A stretch of DNA of 64,000 bases from Burkholderia sp. BCC1644 (GCF_902833225.1 NZ_CADFEI010000009.1:62001-126000); one strand, 5' to 3'; numbered from the stretch's first letter, positions 1 to 9,438 are shown. Notes: a model not told the origin generated them from the sequence alone. A program made the numbers and translations.

Positions 1-519
1 CTCAGCCACCAGAAAGGCGTCGACCGGCTCGTGCGGATCGCGCGCGGCGTCTATCGCCAGTGCGGCCTCGACGTGCGCTTCGTCGCGATCGGCCCCGGCG
101 ACTTTGCGGCCGCAGCCGGCCCCGAGGCCGACGACGTGCCGCCCAATCTTCACGTCGTCGGCCCGGTCGGTCGCGCCAGCCGCTACTTCTCCGCATTCGA
201 CCTGTTCGCGCTGCCGAGCCGCTACGAAGGATTTCCGTACGTGTGCCTCGAAGCGATGGCTGCGCAGGTGCCGATCGTCGCGTCGCGCGTCGCGGGCGTG
301 ACGGAACTCGTCGAAGGGCACGCCATCGGCGAAGTCGTGCCGAACGACGACGACACGACGCAATTCGCCCGCACCGTCGTCGCGCTTGCCCGCGACACGG
401 CGCGACGCGACGCCATGCGCGAACACTGCGCGGCGACGCTCGACCACTTCTCCGCCGCGACGATGGTGCGGCACACGCACGACCTGTATCGCGCACTCGT
501 ACAAGGACACCCCGCATGA
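1..519 (+). CDS. Glycosyltransferase family 4 protein (C-terminal part)
   Basis: The gene runs in from the left edge, so only the last 172 residues are visible. They form the second Rossmann lobe of a GT-B glycosyltransferase: a run ending SRYFSAFDLFALPSRYEG is followed by EGFPYVCLEAMA, the usual nucleotide-sugar-binding EGFxxxxEAMA motif, and then by VPIVAS and a C-terminal helix. Enzymes of this family move a sugar from an NDP-sugar to a lipid-linked glycan on the cytoplasmic face of the membrane. The stop codon overlaps the next start (ATGA), so it is translationally coupled to the pyruvyl transferase and belongs to the same exopolysaccharide operon. The donor sugar cannot be read from sequence. 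Confidence 0.9.
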   Translation, partial: LSHQKGVDRLVRIARGVYRQCGLDVRFVAIGPGDFAAAAGPEADDVPPNLHVVGPVGRASRYFSAFDLFALPSRYEGFPYVCLEAMAAQVPIVASRVAGVTELVEGHAIGEVVPNDDDTTQFARTVVALARDTARRDAMREHCAATLDHFSAATMVRHTHDLYRALVQGHPA

Positions 520-1688
520 CTGCATCCCCCCATGTCGCGCTGCTGCACGCGTACAGCGCCTGCAACACCGGCGACGGCCTGCTGGTCGACCTGTCCGTCT
601 CGCTGCTGCGCGAGGCGTTCGGCGATGCGACGCGCGTGTCGGTCGTCGCCGCCGATCCCGCGTCGTTTCCCGGCCACGACGACGTGCGCCCGGCCCCGGT
701 GCTCGCCGATCGCGGCTGGCGCCGGCTCACAGCGGCCGCCTGCGCCGCGCTGCCCGTGCGCGCGAATGGCCGGCTGCGCCCGACCGTCGAACTGCTCGAC
801 CGGGCCGACCTGATCGTCGGCGTCGGCGGCGGCTACCTGCGCGCGCGCAATCCCGTCGAGGCACTCAAGCTCGAAGCCGGGCACCTGCTGCAGATGCGTG
901 CAGCGCACGCATCGGGCAAGCCGGCCGTGTATCTGCCGCAAAGCATCGGGCCCGTACTGTCGGCCCATCCGGTCGGCGCGCACCAGCGCTCGCTGCTCGC
1001 CGGCTTCGATACGGTGTTCGTTCGCGACGACCGTTCCGCGGCCTTCCTTGCCGGGAATCCGAACACGCGTCGCGCACCCGATCTCGCCGTGCTCGATTTC
1101 GAGCATCGCAGCGATGCGATCCTGCAGCGCGCGACGCGCGCGAATCACGATGTGCGGCACATCGCATTCGTACTGCGCCGCGCGCCTGCGTGGTCCGCCG
1201 CGCAGCGCGCACGCTACGACGCGTCGATCCGGCGGCTCGTCAAACAGGCGAACGCGTTGTGCCGGATCAGCTTCGCGCTACAAAGCACCGGCCGCGGCAA
1301 CGACGATCTCGCGTACTACCGCAGCCTCGGCATCCGCGAAACGCCGGTGCCGCTCAGGGCATTGCTCGAGCACGACCGGCCCGATGTCACGGTGTCGGTG
1401 CGGCTGCACGGCGCGCTCGAATCGATCCTGCACGGCGTACCGGCGTTCCACGTCAGCTACGAGCGCAAAGGCTTCGGCGCGTACTCGGACATGCGGCTCG
1501 ACGACTGGGTCGCCAACGGCGCGGACTTCGATCCCGCCGACGTCTTCGATACGATCTTCGCGCCCGGCGCGACGGCCACGTTCTGGGACGCCGCGCAAAC
1601 CGGCTTCGCCGGCATCCGTGCGGCCCGCGGGCGCGTGATCGACGCGCTGCGCGCCGCAGGCGGCACCAACGAAGGTGGACGATGCTGA
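516..1688 (+). CDS. Polysaccharide pyruvyl transferase family protein
   Basis: A 390-residue protein starting at the ATG inside ATGA. It opens with a nucleotide-binding-like segment (HAYSACNTGDGLL) and has the family hallmarks GVGGGYLRA near residue 110, LPQSIGP near 150 and VRLHGALESILHGVPAF near 310, as in PF04230 enzymes (PssM, CsaB, WcaK-like). Members add a pyruvate ketal from phosphoenolpyruvate to a sugar of an exopolysaccharide repeat unit. It overlaps the preceding glycosyltransferase by 4 bases and the following flippase by 7. The family call is firm; the acceptor sugar is unknown. Confidence 0.88.
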   Translation: MTASPHVALLHAYSACNTGDGLLVDLSVSLLREAFGDATRVSVVAADPASFPGHDDVRPAPVLADRGWRRLTAAACAALPVRANGRLRPTVELLDRADLIVGVGGGYLRARNPVEALKLEAGHLLQMRAAHASGKPAVYLPQSIGPVLSAHPVGAHQRSLLAGFDTVFVRDDRSAAFLAGNPNTRRAPDLAVLDFEHRSDAILQRATRANHDVRHIAFVLRRAPAWSAAQRARYDASIRRLVKQANALCRISFALQSTGRGNDDLAYYRSLGIRETPVPLRALLEHDRPDVTVSVRLHGALESILHGVPAFHVSYERKGFGAYSDMRLDDWVANGADFDPADVFDTIFAPGATATFWDAAQTGFAGIRAARGRVIDALRAAGGTNEGGRC

Positions 1689-2974
1689 CACGCCTTCTGT
1701 TGCGCTTCTCGGCGCTCGGCCTGAAATTCGCGCTCGCGATCGTCGTCGCGCGCACGCTCGGCTTCGACGCGATCGCCGCGTACGGGCTGGCGGTCGCCGC
1801 ATCGGTCATTGCGTCGAAAATGCTGGGCCTCGGCTTCAGTCCGGAACTGAACCGGCGCCTGAGCGAATCCAACCCGCTGCCGGCGATCGCTCACGCGCGC
1901 CGGCTGTGCGTCGTCTATGGCGCGCTCTACGTACTGCTCGCCGTCGCGCTTGCCGTGGCGACGCTGAACGCGCCCGCTGCTGCATTGCTCGCACGATTCG
2001 GGCTGTCAGCGTCACTTGCCTGGAGCGTGCTGCTGGTCGCGCTGTCCGAGCATGCGGCGTTCGAAGCAAACGGATGGCTGTTCTCGCTGCACCAGCCGCG
2101 CGCCGCTTCGCTGCTGCTGTTCGTGCGCACCGGCGCGTGGGCCGGCATCGCTTGCGCCGGACTGCTTTCCGGCGCGATGCAATCGATCGAAGCGGTGTTC
2201 GCGATCTGGGTCGCGGTCAACGCATGCGTCGTGATCGCTTGCTTGCGCCGGATCGACACGTTCGCGCGCCGCTTGCGCGGCATCCGGTTTCCCGGGTGTG
2301 AGGCTGATCCGGGCGGCGTGCTGCCGGTCTGGCTGCAGGGGCTGCCCTTCTACGCGGCCGGCGTGCTCCTCGCGGCGCTGCAGTATGCGGAACGCTTCAT
2401 CGCGGGCGGCCAGGTGAGCGCCGACGCGCTCGGCCAGTACGTGTTCGCGTGGTCGATCGCCAATGCCGTGCAGACGGTCGCGTTCGCCACGGTCGTCGCG
2501 ACGGCCGGCCCGCGCTTCGTGCGCACGCTGGCCGAGACGCCTGGCGCGTTTCTCCGGCAAGTCCGACGCGCGGTGGCGGCCAGTGCGACGGTGACGCTGC
2601 TCGCGTCGGCCACCATCGCGGTCGTTTACCGCGACCTGTTCGCGTTCGCGCACCAACCGGCGGACGCCGCTCACGCCGCGCTGCTCGCGGTACTGCTCGC
2701 GTCGTTCGTGCTGCGCGCGGCGGCGGACGTGCTGTGGACCGCCGCCATCGCGGTGCGTGCAGGCCGCATCGTGCTGGCCGCGTTGACGGCCATCGCGCTG
2801 CTGTATCTGCCGCTCGCGTCGCAACTGATCGCGCGCGAAGGCATCGTGGGCGCCGCGTTCGCCCATCTGGCGACGAGCGTCGCGATCGCCGCAACTCTCG
2901 CGCTGAGCGTCGTGCGTCTCGCGCGCCGGCATCGACTCGCCGCGCAAACAACGGAGCTGCGTCATGCTGGATAA
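1682..2974 (+). CDS. Wzx-type polysaccharide flippase
   Basis: A 430-residue, almost wholly hydrophobic protein with about 12 membrane segments and few charged residues, as in the polysaccharide transporter/MATE-like (Wzx) superfamily. It would flip the undecaprenyl-linked repeat unit across the inner membrane. The start ATG lies inside the end of the pyruvyl transferase gene (7-base overlap), and its own end overlaps the next gene by 11 bases. The family is recognised from topology, composition and neighbours rather than a short motif. The order transferase, pyruvyl transferase, flippase, polymerase-like protein is typical of a Wzx/Wzy exopolysaccharide locus. Confidence 0.78.
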   Translation: MLTRLLLRFSALGLKFALAIVVARTLGFDAIAAYGLAVAASVIASKMLGLGFSPELNRRLSESNPLPAIAHARRLCVVYGALYVLLAVALAVATLNAPAAALLARFGLSASLAWSVLLVALSEHAAFEANGWLFSLHQPRAASLLLFVRTGAWAGIACAGLLSGAMQSIEAVFAIWVAVNACVVIACLRRIDTFARRLRGIRFPGCEADPGGVLPVWLQGLPFYAAGVLLAALQYAERFIAGGQVSADALGQYVFAWSIANAVQTVAFATVVATAGPRFVRTLAETPGAFLRQVRRAVAASATVTLLASATIAVVYRDLFAFAHQPADAAHAALLAVLLASFVLRAAADVLWTAAIAVRAGRIVLAALTAIALLYLPLASQLIAREGIVGAAFAHLATSVAIAATLALSVVRLARRHRLAAQTTELRHAG

Positions 2975-4094
2975 GCTGCTTTGCGCAGGCCCGCGGCTCA
3001 GCCGCGGCCTGATACGCGCCATCGCCGCGCTGGCCGTGCTCGCTTACTGGGGCATCTATGCGAAAGCCGGTGCGTTCCTGCCCGAGTTCGTGTTTCGCGA
3101 CGCGGAGAAGATCCAGAGCCAGATCGGCGGCGCCAGCACCTACGAAGGCACGTCGTTCGACGCGGTCGCGCAGGTCTATGCCGCGCTCGGCACGACCGGC
3201 ACGCACCTGTTCGTCGCGTCGATCGGCGCACTCTGTATCTGGCGCGTGCTCGGCCAGGGCACGCGCGTCGGATCGATGGCGGCCTGCATCGTGCTGCTCG
3301 CACCGTGCGTGTTCTTCAACCTGTTCGTCGCGAGCAAGGACACGCTCGTCGTGCTGATGGCCATCGTGCTCGCGCGAATCGTGCTGCGTCGCACCGCGCT
3401 CGTCTCGATCGCGGCCGCGGTCGTGCTGTACGGCGCGTACGCGGCCATCGTGCGCAGCTATTTCGCGCTGATCCTCGTGGTCGCGGTCGGTGTGCTGCTG
3501 TTCCGGCACGGCGGGTGGCCGCGCAGGATGCTGCTGATTCTCGCCGTGCCGCTCGCGATCTTCCTGCTGCCGAACGACGCGTATTACCTGCTGCTGCATC
3601 CGCGCGACATGGCGTCGGACTATCTCGCCTACCAATCACCGTTCGGCGCGCGCACCAGCTTTCGCAACCCGCTCGAGCCGGTTTCGTTCATCGCGTTCTG
3701 CGTCGACTACCTGTATGCGGTGCTGCGCCTGAATCTGCCGGTGCTGTTTTCGCCCGGGCCGAAGGAAATCGCGATGCAGGCGTTCGTCTGGATCGCACTG
3801 GCTGCCGTTTGGCACCGCTCGCGCGGCGACGGCGGCGACGGCCGCGACGTGCTCGCCGCGCTCGTCATCGGGCACGCAGCCGTATCGATGCTGTTCGAGC
3901 CCGATCTGGGCAGCTATACGCGTCATTTGTCGAGCGTGTCGTTGATGTGCGCGATGCAGTTCGCCGGAGTGTCGCGCTCGACGCGCGAGACGGGACGGGC
4001 ATCCGACGCAATCAGTCCATCCCGGGCCGCCGCAGGCCGGCGGCGTTCCCCGGCGACACGACAAGCAGCCCTGTATGGAGGAACACATGCGTGA
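2964..4094 (+). CDS. Polytopic membrane protein, probable Wzy-like polysaccharide polymerase
   Basis: A 376-residue protein with roughly eight to ten hydrophobic segments. A charged loop follows the first segment (FRDAEKIQSQIGG), a large loop carries DYLAYQSPFGARTSF near residues 215-235, and the C-terminus is an Arg/Ser/Ala-rich hydrophilic tail. I see no motif that fixes the function. Position (after a flippase, before an acyltransferase), size and topology suit a repeat-unit polymerase, which is often the least conserved gene in such loci. It overlaps the flippase by 11 bases and the acyltransferase by 8. An EpsG-like or unknown membrane protein remains possible. Confidence 0.55.
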   Translation: MLDKLLCAGPRLSRGLIRAIAALAVLAYWGIYAKAGAFLPEFVFRDAEKIQSQIGGASTYEGTSFDAVAQVYAALGTTGTHLFVASIGALCIWRVLGQGTRVGSMAACIVLLAPCVFFNLFVASKDTLVVLMAIVLARIVLRRTALVSIAAAVVLYGAYAAIVRSYFALILVVAVGVLLFRHGGWPRRMLLILAVPLAIFLLPNDAYYLLLHPRDMASDYLAYQSPFGARTSFRNPLEPVSFIAFCVDYLYAVLRLNLPVLFSPGPKEIAMQAFVWIALAAVWHRSRGDGGDGRDVLAALVIGHAAVSMLFEPDLGSYTRHLSSVSLMCAMQFAGVSRSTRETGRASDAISPSRAAAGRRRSPATRQAALYGGTHA

Positions 4095-5109
4095 CGACGG
4101 CGTGCCACCCCGCGCGTTCTTCCCCAATATTCAGGCTGCCCGCGCATTCGCGGCCCTCGCGGTCGTCGCCTACCACATGCACGTGCTGCCGTTCGGTCAG
4201 GCCGGCGTCGACGTCTTCTTCGTGATCAGCGGGTTCATCATGTCGTGGGTCGCACCGAACGAACGCCGCGAGTTCTTCCGCAAGCGCCTGGTACGGATCG
4301 TGCCGCTCTATTGGGTAACCACGCTCGGCATATACGTTATCGCCATGCTGCGCCCGCACTGGCTCAACAGCACGACCGCTGCGCCCGAATACCTGGTCAA
4401 GTCGCTCCTGTTTTTACCGTACGTCAAGGAAAACGGTCATTGGGGGCCGCTCAACCTGAACGGGTGGACCCTCGAGTACGAAATGCTGTTCTACGTGGTA
4501 GTCGCAGCAAGTCTGGCGTGCGTCAGCGCACGCTTCGCGACGGCGTTCGCCGCGCTGATGCTCGCGTCGTTTTGCCTGTGGGCGGCCATCGACGGCACAC
4601 CGGGTACGGTCGCCCACCATCTGGGGCAACCGTTCGTGCTGGAGTTCGGCCTGGGTGTCGTGGCGTACCGGGTGCTGCAAACCGGTTTCGTGCGTCGCAT
4701 CGCCGCGCCGGCGTGGGTGCTCGCGGCATGCGTCGCCATCACGGCGATTCCGTTGTCTCATGCGCTTTTCGGTACGCCACAAGCGTTCGCGCGCATCGCA
4801 CTGTGGGGCGTACCAGCGTGTGTGCTGATCGTTTCCCTGGTCGCGCTCGACATGCGGAAATGGTCGATCGGAAACAGCACTGTCATCGCACTCGGAGCGG
4901 CAAGTTATTCGATCTATTTGCTCCATCCGTATGTCATTGGCGCTGCCGAAAAGATCGTCGGGCTGCATTCGAATCTTCAGACATGGTCCGGTTTCATGGT
5001 GACATGCACAACGCTCGGCATGGTCTGTCTGTCCGGATACGTGTGCCATATCCGGATCGAACTACCGATGGTGTCGGTACTGAATCGACGTCTCCGTCAG
5101 TCCTCGTGA
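4087..5109 (+). CDS. Acyltransferase family 3 membrane protein
   Basis: A 340-residue protein of the acyltransferase 3 family (PF01757). The N-terminus has NIQAARAFAALAVVAYHMH, with the conserved catalytic-type His, then GVDVFFVISGFIMSW and RRLVRIVPLYW-like text, followed by some ten membrane segments. These enzymes O-acylate sugars, usually O-acetylation, in the inner membrane. An upstream in-frame ATG exists at 4075, but a GGAGG at 4077-4081 sits five bases before the ATG at 4087, so I take the later start. It is the last gene of the exopolysaccharide run. Base composition falls after its end. Confidence 0.88.
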   Translation: MRDDGVPPRAFFPNIQAARAFAALAVVAYHMHVLPFGQAGVDVFFVISGFIMSWVAPNERREFFRKRLVRIVPLYWVTTLGIYVIAMLRPHWLNSTTAAPEYLVKSLLFLPYVKENGHWGPLNLNGWTLEYEMLFYVVVAASLACVSARFATAFAALMLASFCLWAAIDGTPGTVAHHLGQPFVLEFGLGVVAYRVLQTGFVRRIAAPAWVLAACVAITAIPLSHALFGTPQAFARIALWGVPACVLIVSLVALDMRKWSIGNSTVIALGAASYSIYLLHPYVIGAAEKIVGLHSNLQTWSGFMVTCTTLGMVCLSGYVCHIRIELPMVSVLNRRLRQSS

Positions 5110-5319
5110 CCGCACCGCCTCCGACAGGCTCGAGTGCAGCCTGCCCCAGGAATGTCCATGCCCCCCCGTCTCGACGTGGTACGTATCTCGACACGTTGCG
5201 TAAACGATCGTTATTTCGCCCAATGCGTCGAATGATCGCGGCCCAGACACACCGACCACGTCAATCCTCTTTAGTCATCCGCGACAGAACTCGGCCTCAC
5301 CAATTAAAGAAGCATGAAA
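5110..5319. other. Intergenic region between exopolysaccharide genes and fimbrial operon A
   Basis: No gene is seen here. A short inverted repeat (CAGGCT 5125-5130 with AGCCTG 5138-5143) follows the acyltransferase stop but has no T-run, so it is at best a weak terminator. The sequence becomes steadily more AT-rich toward the pilin promoter. Confidence 0.5.
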
Positions 5320-5368
5320 TCGTACGAATCAGATAATAAATAAAATATCTTTAGTACTGGTCCCATAT
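5320..5368 (+). promoter_or_regulatory. Promoter element of fimbrial operon A (TCGTACG-N34-TCCCATAT)
   Basis: TCGTACG at 5320-5326 and TCCCATAT at 5361-5368 are separated by exactly 34 bases, with TTTAGT at 5350-5355. The same arrangement precedes the pilins of operons B and C with the same spacing. TTTAGT lies at the same offset in operon C. The element sits about 75 bases before the pilin start. Downstream, TTCCTA (5406), ATCCTA (5417) and ATCCGA (5427) repeat every 10-11 bases up to the start. Its role as a regulator site or core promoter is inference. Confidence 0.55.
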
Positions 5369-5444
5369 GGCAATTCCTGATGGCCCGATAGACTTTTTCG
5401 GACTCTTCCTAGAGTTATCCTAAAAAATCCGAATGGAGAAAATC

Positions 5445-6041
5445 GTGGCATTCAACAAGCAGATTCTCGCACTGGCAGCATTCGCCAGCATGTGCGCCGC
5501 CGGCTCGGCCTTGGCGGCCGACGGCACGCTCATCTTCACCGGCTCGATCACGGCCGCGTCCTGCTCGATCACGGGCGGCGCGGGCTCGACAGTCACCGGT
5601 GAAAAGGGCAACCAGAACGTCGCGGTCAACCTCGGTACCGTCAGCGCCGACGCAATCGGTGGCACGGCAGGCAGCGGCATCGCGGCTGGCACGGCGATCA
5701 ACCTCAACCTCGATTGCGGTAACACCGCAACGGACCTCACCACGGTCAAGGTGAAGTTCGACCCGCTGGCCGGCTCGGGCAGCGACGCAAAAAACAACAA
5801 GCTGCTGAAGACCACGGGCACGGCCACCGGCGTCGGCATCGGCATCTATGACGCCGACAACAAGCTGCTGAACCTCGCCGCCAACGAGACGTTCGACGCG
5901 CCGTTGGTCAAGGGCGGCACCGCCGAGGCCCCGGTCTACACCGCGTCGCTGAACATGCGCGCCGGCTACGTCGCGAACGGCGACAAGATCGACGCCGGTA
6001 CCGCAAACGGCACGCTGCCGTTCACGCTCACGTACGAGTAA
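5445..6041 (+). CDS. Type 1-like major fimbrial subunit, operon A
   Basis: A 198-residue pilin. I choose the GTG at 5445 because GGAG at 5435-5438 lies six bases before it; an in-frame ATG exists at 5433 but would place that GGAG inside the gene. The product starts with a Sec signal peptide (positive N-terminus, hydrophobic core, cleavage after ALA-AD). The mature chain has the family's first-strand Cys (ITAASCSI) and second Cys (NLDCGNT), which form the pilin disulfide, and ends in an alternating pattern with a penultimate Tyr (FTLTYE) for donor-strand complementation. It is followed by a stem-loop and then chaperone, usher and adhesin genes. Confidence 0.92.
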   Translation: MAFNKQILALAAFASMCAAGSALAADGTLIFTGSITAASCSITGGAGSTVTGEKGNQNVAVNLGTVSADAIGGTAGSGIAAGTAINLNLDCGNTATDLTTVKVKFDPLAGSGSDAKNNKLLKTTGTATGVGIGIYDADNKLLNLAANETFDAPLVKGGTAEAPVYTASLNMRAGYVANGDKIDAGTANGTLPFTLTYE

Positions 6042-6057
6042 TTCGTTCCAACCCGGC

Positions 6058-6086
6058 GGCGGGATGGCGGCTCAAGCCATCCCGCC
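6058..6086 (+). promoter_or_regulatory. Stem-loop between pilin and chaperone genes, operon A
   Basis: GGCGGGATGGC at 6058-6068 pairs with GCCATCCCGCC at 6076-6086: eleven perfect GC-rich pairs with a 7-base loop, 16 bases after the pilin stop. No U-run follows, so it is more likely a barrier to 3' exonucleases or a partial attenuator than a full terminator. Equivalent hairpins follow the major pilins of operons B and C. Confidence 0.75.
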
Positions 6087-6111
6087 ACCTCGCCCGGATT
6101 CAGATTCCGAC

Positions 6112-6831
6112 ATGAAAAAAAAGCTCATTGCCGGGCTGGTCGCGGCCGGCTCTCTGCTGTCCATTTCCGTTCCTTCCGAAGCCGGCATTTCGCTATCCAG
6201 CACTCGGGTTGTCTACACGGCAAAAAGCAAGGAAGCGTCTGTACTCGTCAAGAATCCGGCGAAGGATGACGTAATGATCCAGTCGTGGCTGGAAGCACCC
6301 GACGACGCACGCGGCGACCTTCCGTTCGCGATCACGCCGTCCCTCAGTCGCCTCGGCGGTGACAAGCAGCAAATGCTGCGCATCTTCTATTCGGGCCAGG
6401 GCCTTGCTACCGATCGCGAATCGGTCTTCTGGCTCAACGTGCAGGAGATTCCGCAAAAGCCGAAGGAAGACAATTCGCTGCAGATAGCGGTTCGTCAACG
6501 CATCAAGCTCTTCTATCGGCCCGCCGATCTTCCCGGCAAACCCGAGGAGGCCGCCGGCCAGTTGAAGTGGCGCTGGGCCGGTAACGACAGAAGATCGGGT
6601 GTGGACGTCGTCAACGACTCGTCCTATTACGTGTCCATCGTGCGTGCAAGCCTCCACAACGGCGCGAATGCGTACACGGTGGTCCCGGCAATGATTGCAC
6701 CCAAATCGTCGCGACGCCTCGCGATCAACGATTTCTCCGGCCGCTCAATTGGAGCAGATGCGAACGTCGAATTCCAATCGATCAACGATTACGGCGCAAC
6801 TGTCAGCACCCAAACGGCCATCTCGAAGTAG
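6112..6831 (+). CDS. Periplasmic fimbrial chaperone (PapD/FimC family), operon A
   Basis: A 239-residue protein starting MKKKLIAG, with a Sec signal peptide ending near SEAG. It shows the two-domain PapD pattern: ISLSSTRVVYTAKSKEASVLVKN at the start of domain 1, QMLRIFYSG and FWLNVQEIP in the middle, and RIKLFYRP (the conserved Arg/Lys region and FGS-loop end) before domain 2. It would bind pilin subunits in the periplasm by donor-strand complementation and hand them to the usher. An upstream in-frame ATG at 6064 falls inside the hairpin and is rejected because the signal peptide begins at 6112. Confidence 0.92.
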   Translation: MKKKLIAGLVAAGSLLSISVPSEAGISLSSTRVVYTAKSKEASVLVKNPAKDDVMIQSWLEAPDDARGDLPFAITPSLSRLGGDKQQMLRIFYSGQGLATDRESVFWLNVQEIPQKPKEDNSLQIAVRQRIKLFYRPADLPGKPEEAAGQLKWRWAGNDRRSGVDVVNDSSYYVSIVRASLHNGANAYTVVPAMIAPKSSRRLAINDFSGRSIGADANVEFQSINDYGATVSTQTAISK

Positions 6832-6948
6832 CGACGCGGCGGCACCAGGTCATTTGAATAATCCAACGCCACAACTCAGTTCTACTAATTCAATAGAGGG
6901 CGCGCATTTCTGACACATCGTCAGGTAGGAAACGCACGCGAACAAGGC

Positions 6949-9438
6949 ATGAACACAACCGTAAGGAAAATCGCAGCGGCTTGCCAGGGAGCGTACTGCC
7001 TGATGGCGCTCGGCGGGATCGCCTTGCCAGCCGCCGTCGCGGCGGCGGAGTTCAACGACATGTTCCTGAAGAAGGGGCAAGCGCCTGTCGAGCTCAAGTA
7101 CTTCGAAAAGGGCAGCGCGGTTCCACCGGGAACCTACGATGTCGATGTGTCGCTGAACCAGCGGCGTGCGAAGCGCAGTGCCGTCGTCTTTACGGCCAAC
7201 GCATCAGGCGACGTCAAGCCAATCATCACATATGGGCTGCTCAAGTCGATCGGCGTGGACGTGAAGCGCCTCGAACGCGAAGGCAAGCTGGAGTCCGACC
7301 TTGCGGACGACGCACAGGTAAACCTCGACACCCTCGTCGACGGTGCATCGTCGGATTTCGACGTCGGCCTGCTGACGCTCAACGTGAGCGTCCCGCAAGC
7401 ATACGTGCCGGGCCAGTCGCGCGGTTATGTCGATCCGTCGAGCTGGAGCGAGGGTGCGACTGCCGCCTACACGAACTACCAGGCAAACTTCAGCCACGAC
7501 ACCAGCTCCGGTTACCGCAACGACTATTACTACCTCGGTTTGCGCAGCGGCCTCAATATCGGTGCATGGCGGCTCCGCAACGAATCGTCATTGACGGGGA
7601 ATCGCGGCGCGCCATCACGGTTCTCGACCAACCGCACGTATGTCGAGCGGGATCTGCAGCCGATCAAGGGCCGCTTGGCGATGGGTGAAGTGTATTCGTC
7701 CGGCGAGATCTTCGACAGCGTGCGCTTCCTTGGCGTCCAGGTGAGTTCCGATACGGGGATGCTGCCGGACAGCGACGTCGGTTACGCGCCGGTCGTGCGC
7801 GGCATCGCGCAGAGCAACGCGGTCGTGGAGGTCCGGCAGAACGGTTACGTCATTTACTCGACATCCGTCACGCCCGGCGCATTCGAATTGCGCGATATCT
7901 ATCCGAGCGGCTCGAACGGCGACCTCGAAATCCGGATCACCGAATCGGATGGCAGCGTACGCACCTACCGGCAGTCGTACTCGTACCTGCCGGTCATGAT
8001 CCGCCGCGGCTCGATGCGCTATGCGTTCTCGGCCGGCCAGTATCGCGGCTTCGGTCAATCGCGGCCGCAGTTCGTACAAGGCTCGGTGGTCTACGGCGTG
8101 TCCGACAACCTGACGGGCTACGGCGGCCTCATTGGCTCGCAGCGCTATGCGGCAGTGGCACTCGGCGTCGGCTACAACTCGCCGCTTGGCGGCGTTTCGT
8201 TCGACGTCACGCACAGCCAGTCGAAAGCACCGGGGCGCAAGGCAAGCGGCCAGAGCTTCCGCTTCCTGTATTCGAAGACGCTGGCGTCAACCGACACGAC
8301 GTTCACGATGGTCGGTTATCGATATTCGACCGACGGCTATCGCACGTTCAGCCAGCACGTCGACGATCTCGACCGCATCGACGGCTACGGGCTACAGCGG
8401 CAGAAGAGCCGCGTCGACCTGAACATCAATCAATCGCTCGGCGGCAACGGGTCGGTATATGCAAGCGTCGGTGAAACGAGCTACTGGAATCGCGGCGGCT
8501 CGAGTCGAAACATCCAGCTGGGCTACAGTGGCGCGCTGAAAAACATCAGCTACGGTGTAGCGATCGCACGTACGCAGGATCCGGGGCCGTTCGGTCGCTC
8601 CGACACGCAGATCAGCGCATCGATCAGCATTCCACTCGGCGGCGGCTCGCGCTCGCATCGTGCGTTCGCGAACACGGTCGCGTCGACCAGCGGCAATGTG
8701 AACGTCCAGACCGGCATCAGCGGCTTCCTGGACGAACAGAGCACGCTCAATTATTCCGTTCAGGGAAGTTACGCGAAAAATTCCAGCAGCTCCGGCGGCG
8801 TGGGCCTCGGCTGGAATACGCCTCTGGCTCAGTTGAACACGAACTACAGCCAATCCGGTCAGGGCAAGCACCTGGATGTCAGCGCATCGGGGTCGATCGT
8901 CGCGCACAGCGGCGGGGTCACGCTTGGTCAGACGGTCGGCGAAACCTTCGCGATCGCCGAGGTGCCGGGCGTGCGCGGCGCACGCTTCTCGTCTTCGTCG
9001 AGCATCAGCACCGATCGACGCGGCTACGCCGTACTGCCGTACGTGCAACCGTACCGTTACAACTGGCTCACCGTCGATACCGAAAGCCTTGGCTTCGACA
9101 CCGAACTGACCGACAACTCGAAGTCGGTCGTGCCCACGCGAGGCGCAATCGTGACCGCGCGGTTCGTGGCGGAAACCGGGCGCCGGATCCAGTTCGACGT
9201 GACGACGACAGATGGCCGCAAGGTTCCGTTCGGCGCAACGGCTTACGGCGAAGGCGAAAAGATGCTCGGCATGGTCGACAGTGATTCGCGTGTGCTCGTG
9301 TTCGGTGTCCAGGACAAGGGGCGCCTGTCGATTCGCTGGAGCAAGGGTACGTGCGAAGGCGACTATGCATTGCCGGAGCGGAGCAAGCCGGTCGCCTATG
9401 AACGCGTTGCGATGAGCTGTCGCATGGAGGGGCGCTAG
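6949..9438 (+). CDS. Outer-membrane fimbrial usher (FimD/PapC family), operon A
   Basis: An 829-residue protein with a signal peptide ending near AAAEFNDMFL. The N-terminal chaperone-binding domain (FNDMFLK...YDVDVSLN), the large beta-barrel with plug region, and the C-terminal domains (GARFSSSSSISTDRRGYAVLPYVQPYRYN, then VPFGATAY) follow the usual order. Two Cys near the end (GTCEGDY, AMSCRMEG) form the C-terminal disulfide. Length is normal for the family. It would form the outer-membrane assembly pore for operon A fimbriae. The 117-base gap from the chaperone gene contains no other gene. Confidence 0.93.
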   Translation: MNTTVRKIAAACQGAYCLMALGGIALPAAVAAAEFNDMFLKKGQAPVELKYFEKGSAVPPGTYDVDVSLNQRRAKRSAVVFTANASGDVKPIITYGLLKSIGVDVKRLEREGKLESDLADDAQVNLDTLVDGASSDFDVGLLTLNVSVPQAYVPGQSRGYVDPSSWSEGATAAYTNYQANFSHDTSSGYRNDYYYLGLRSGLNIGAWRLRNESSLTGNRGAPSRFSTNRTYVERDLQPIKGRLAMGEVYSSGEIFDSVRFLGVQVSSDTGMLPDSDVGYAPVVRGIAQSNAVVEVRQNGYVIYSTSVTPGAFELRDIYPSGSNGDLEIRITESDGSVRTYRQSYSYLPVMIRRGSMRYAFSAGQYRGFGQSRPQFVQGSVVYGVSDNLTGYGGLIGSQRYAAVALGVGYNSPLGGVSFDVTHSQSKAPGRKASGQSFRFLYSKTLASTDTTFTMVGYRYSTDGYRTFSQHVDDLDRIDGYGLQRQKSRVDLNINQSLGGNGSVYASVGETSYWNRGGSSRNIQLGYSGALKNISYGVAIARTQDPGPFGRSDTQISASISIPLGGGSRSHRAFANTVASTSGNVNVQTGISGFLDEQSTLNYSVQGSYAKNSSSSGGVGLGWNTPLAQLNTNYSQSGQGKHLDVSASGSIVAHSGGVTLGQTVGETFAIAEVPGVRGARFSSSSSISTDRRGYAVLPYVQPYRYNWLTVDTESLGFDTELTDNSKSVVPTRGAIVTARFVAETGRRIQFDVTTTDGRKVPFGATAYGEGEKMLGMVDSDSRVLVFGVQDKGRLSIRWSKGTCEGDYALPERSKPVAYERVAMSCRMEGR

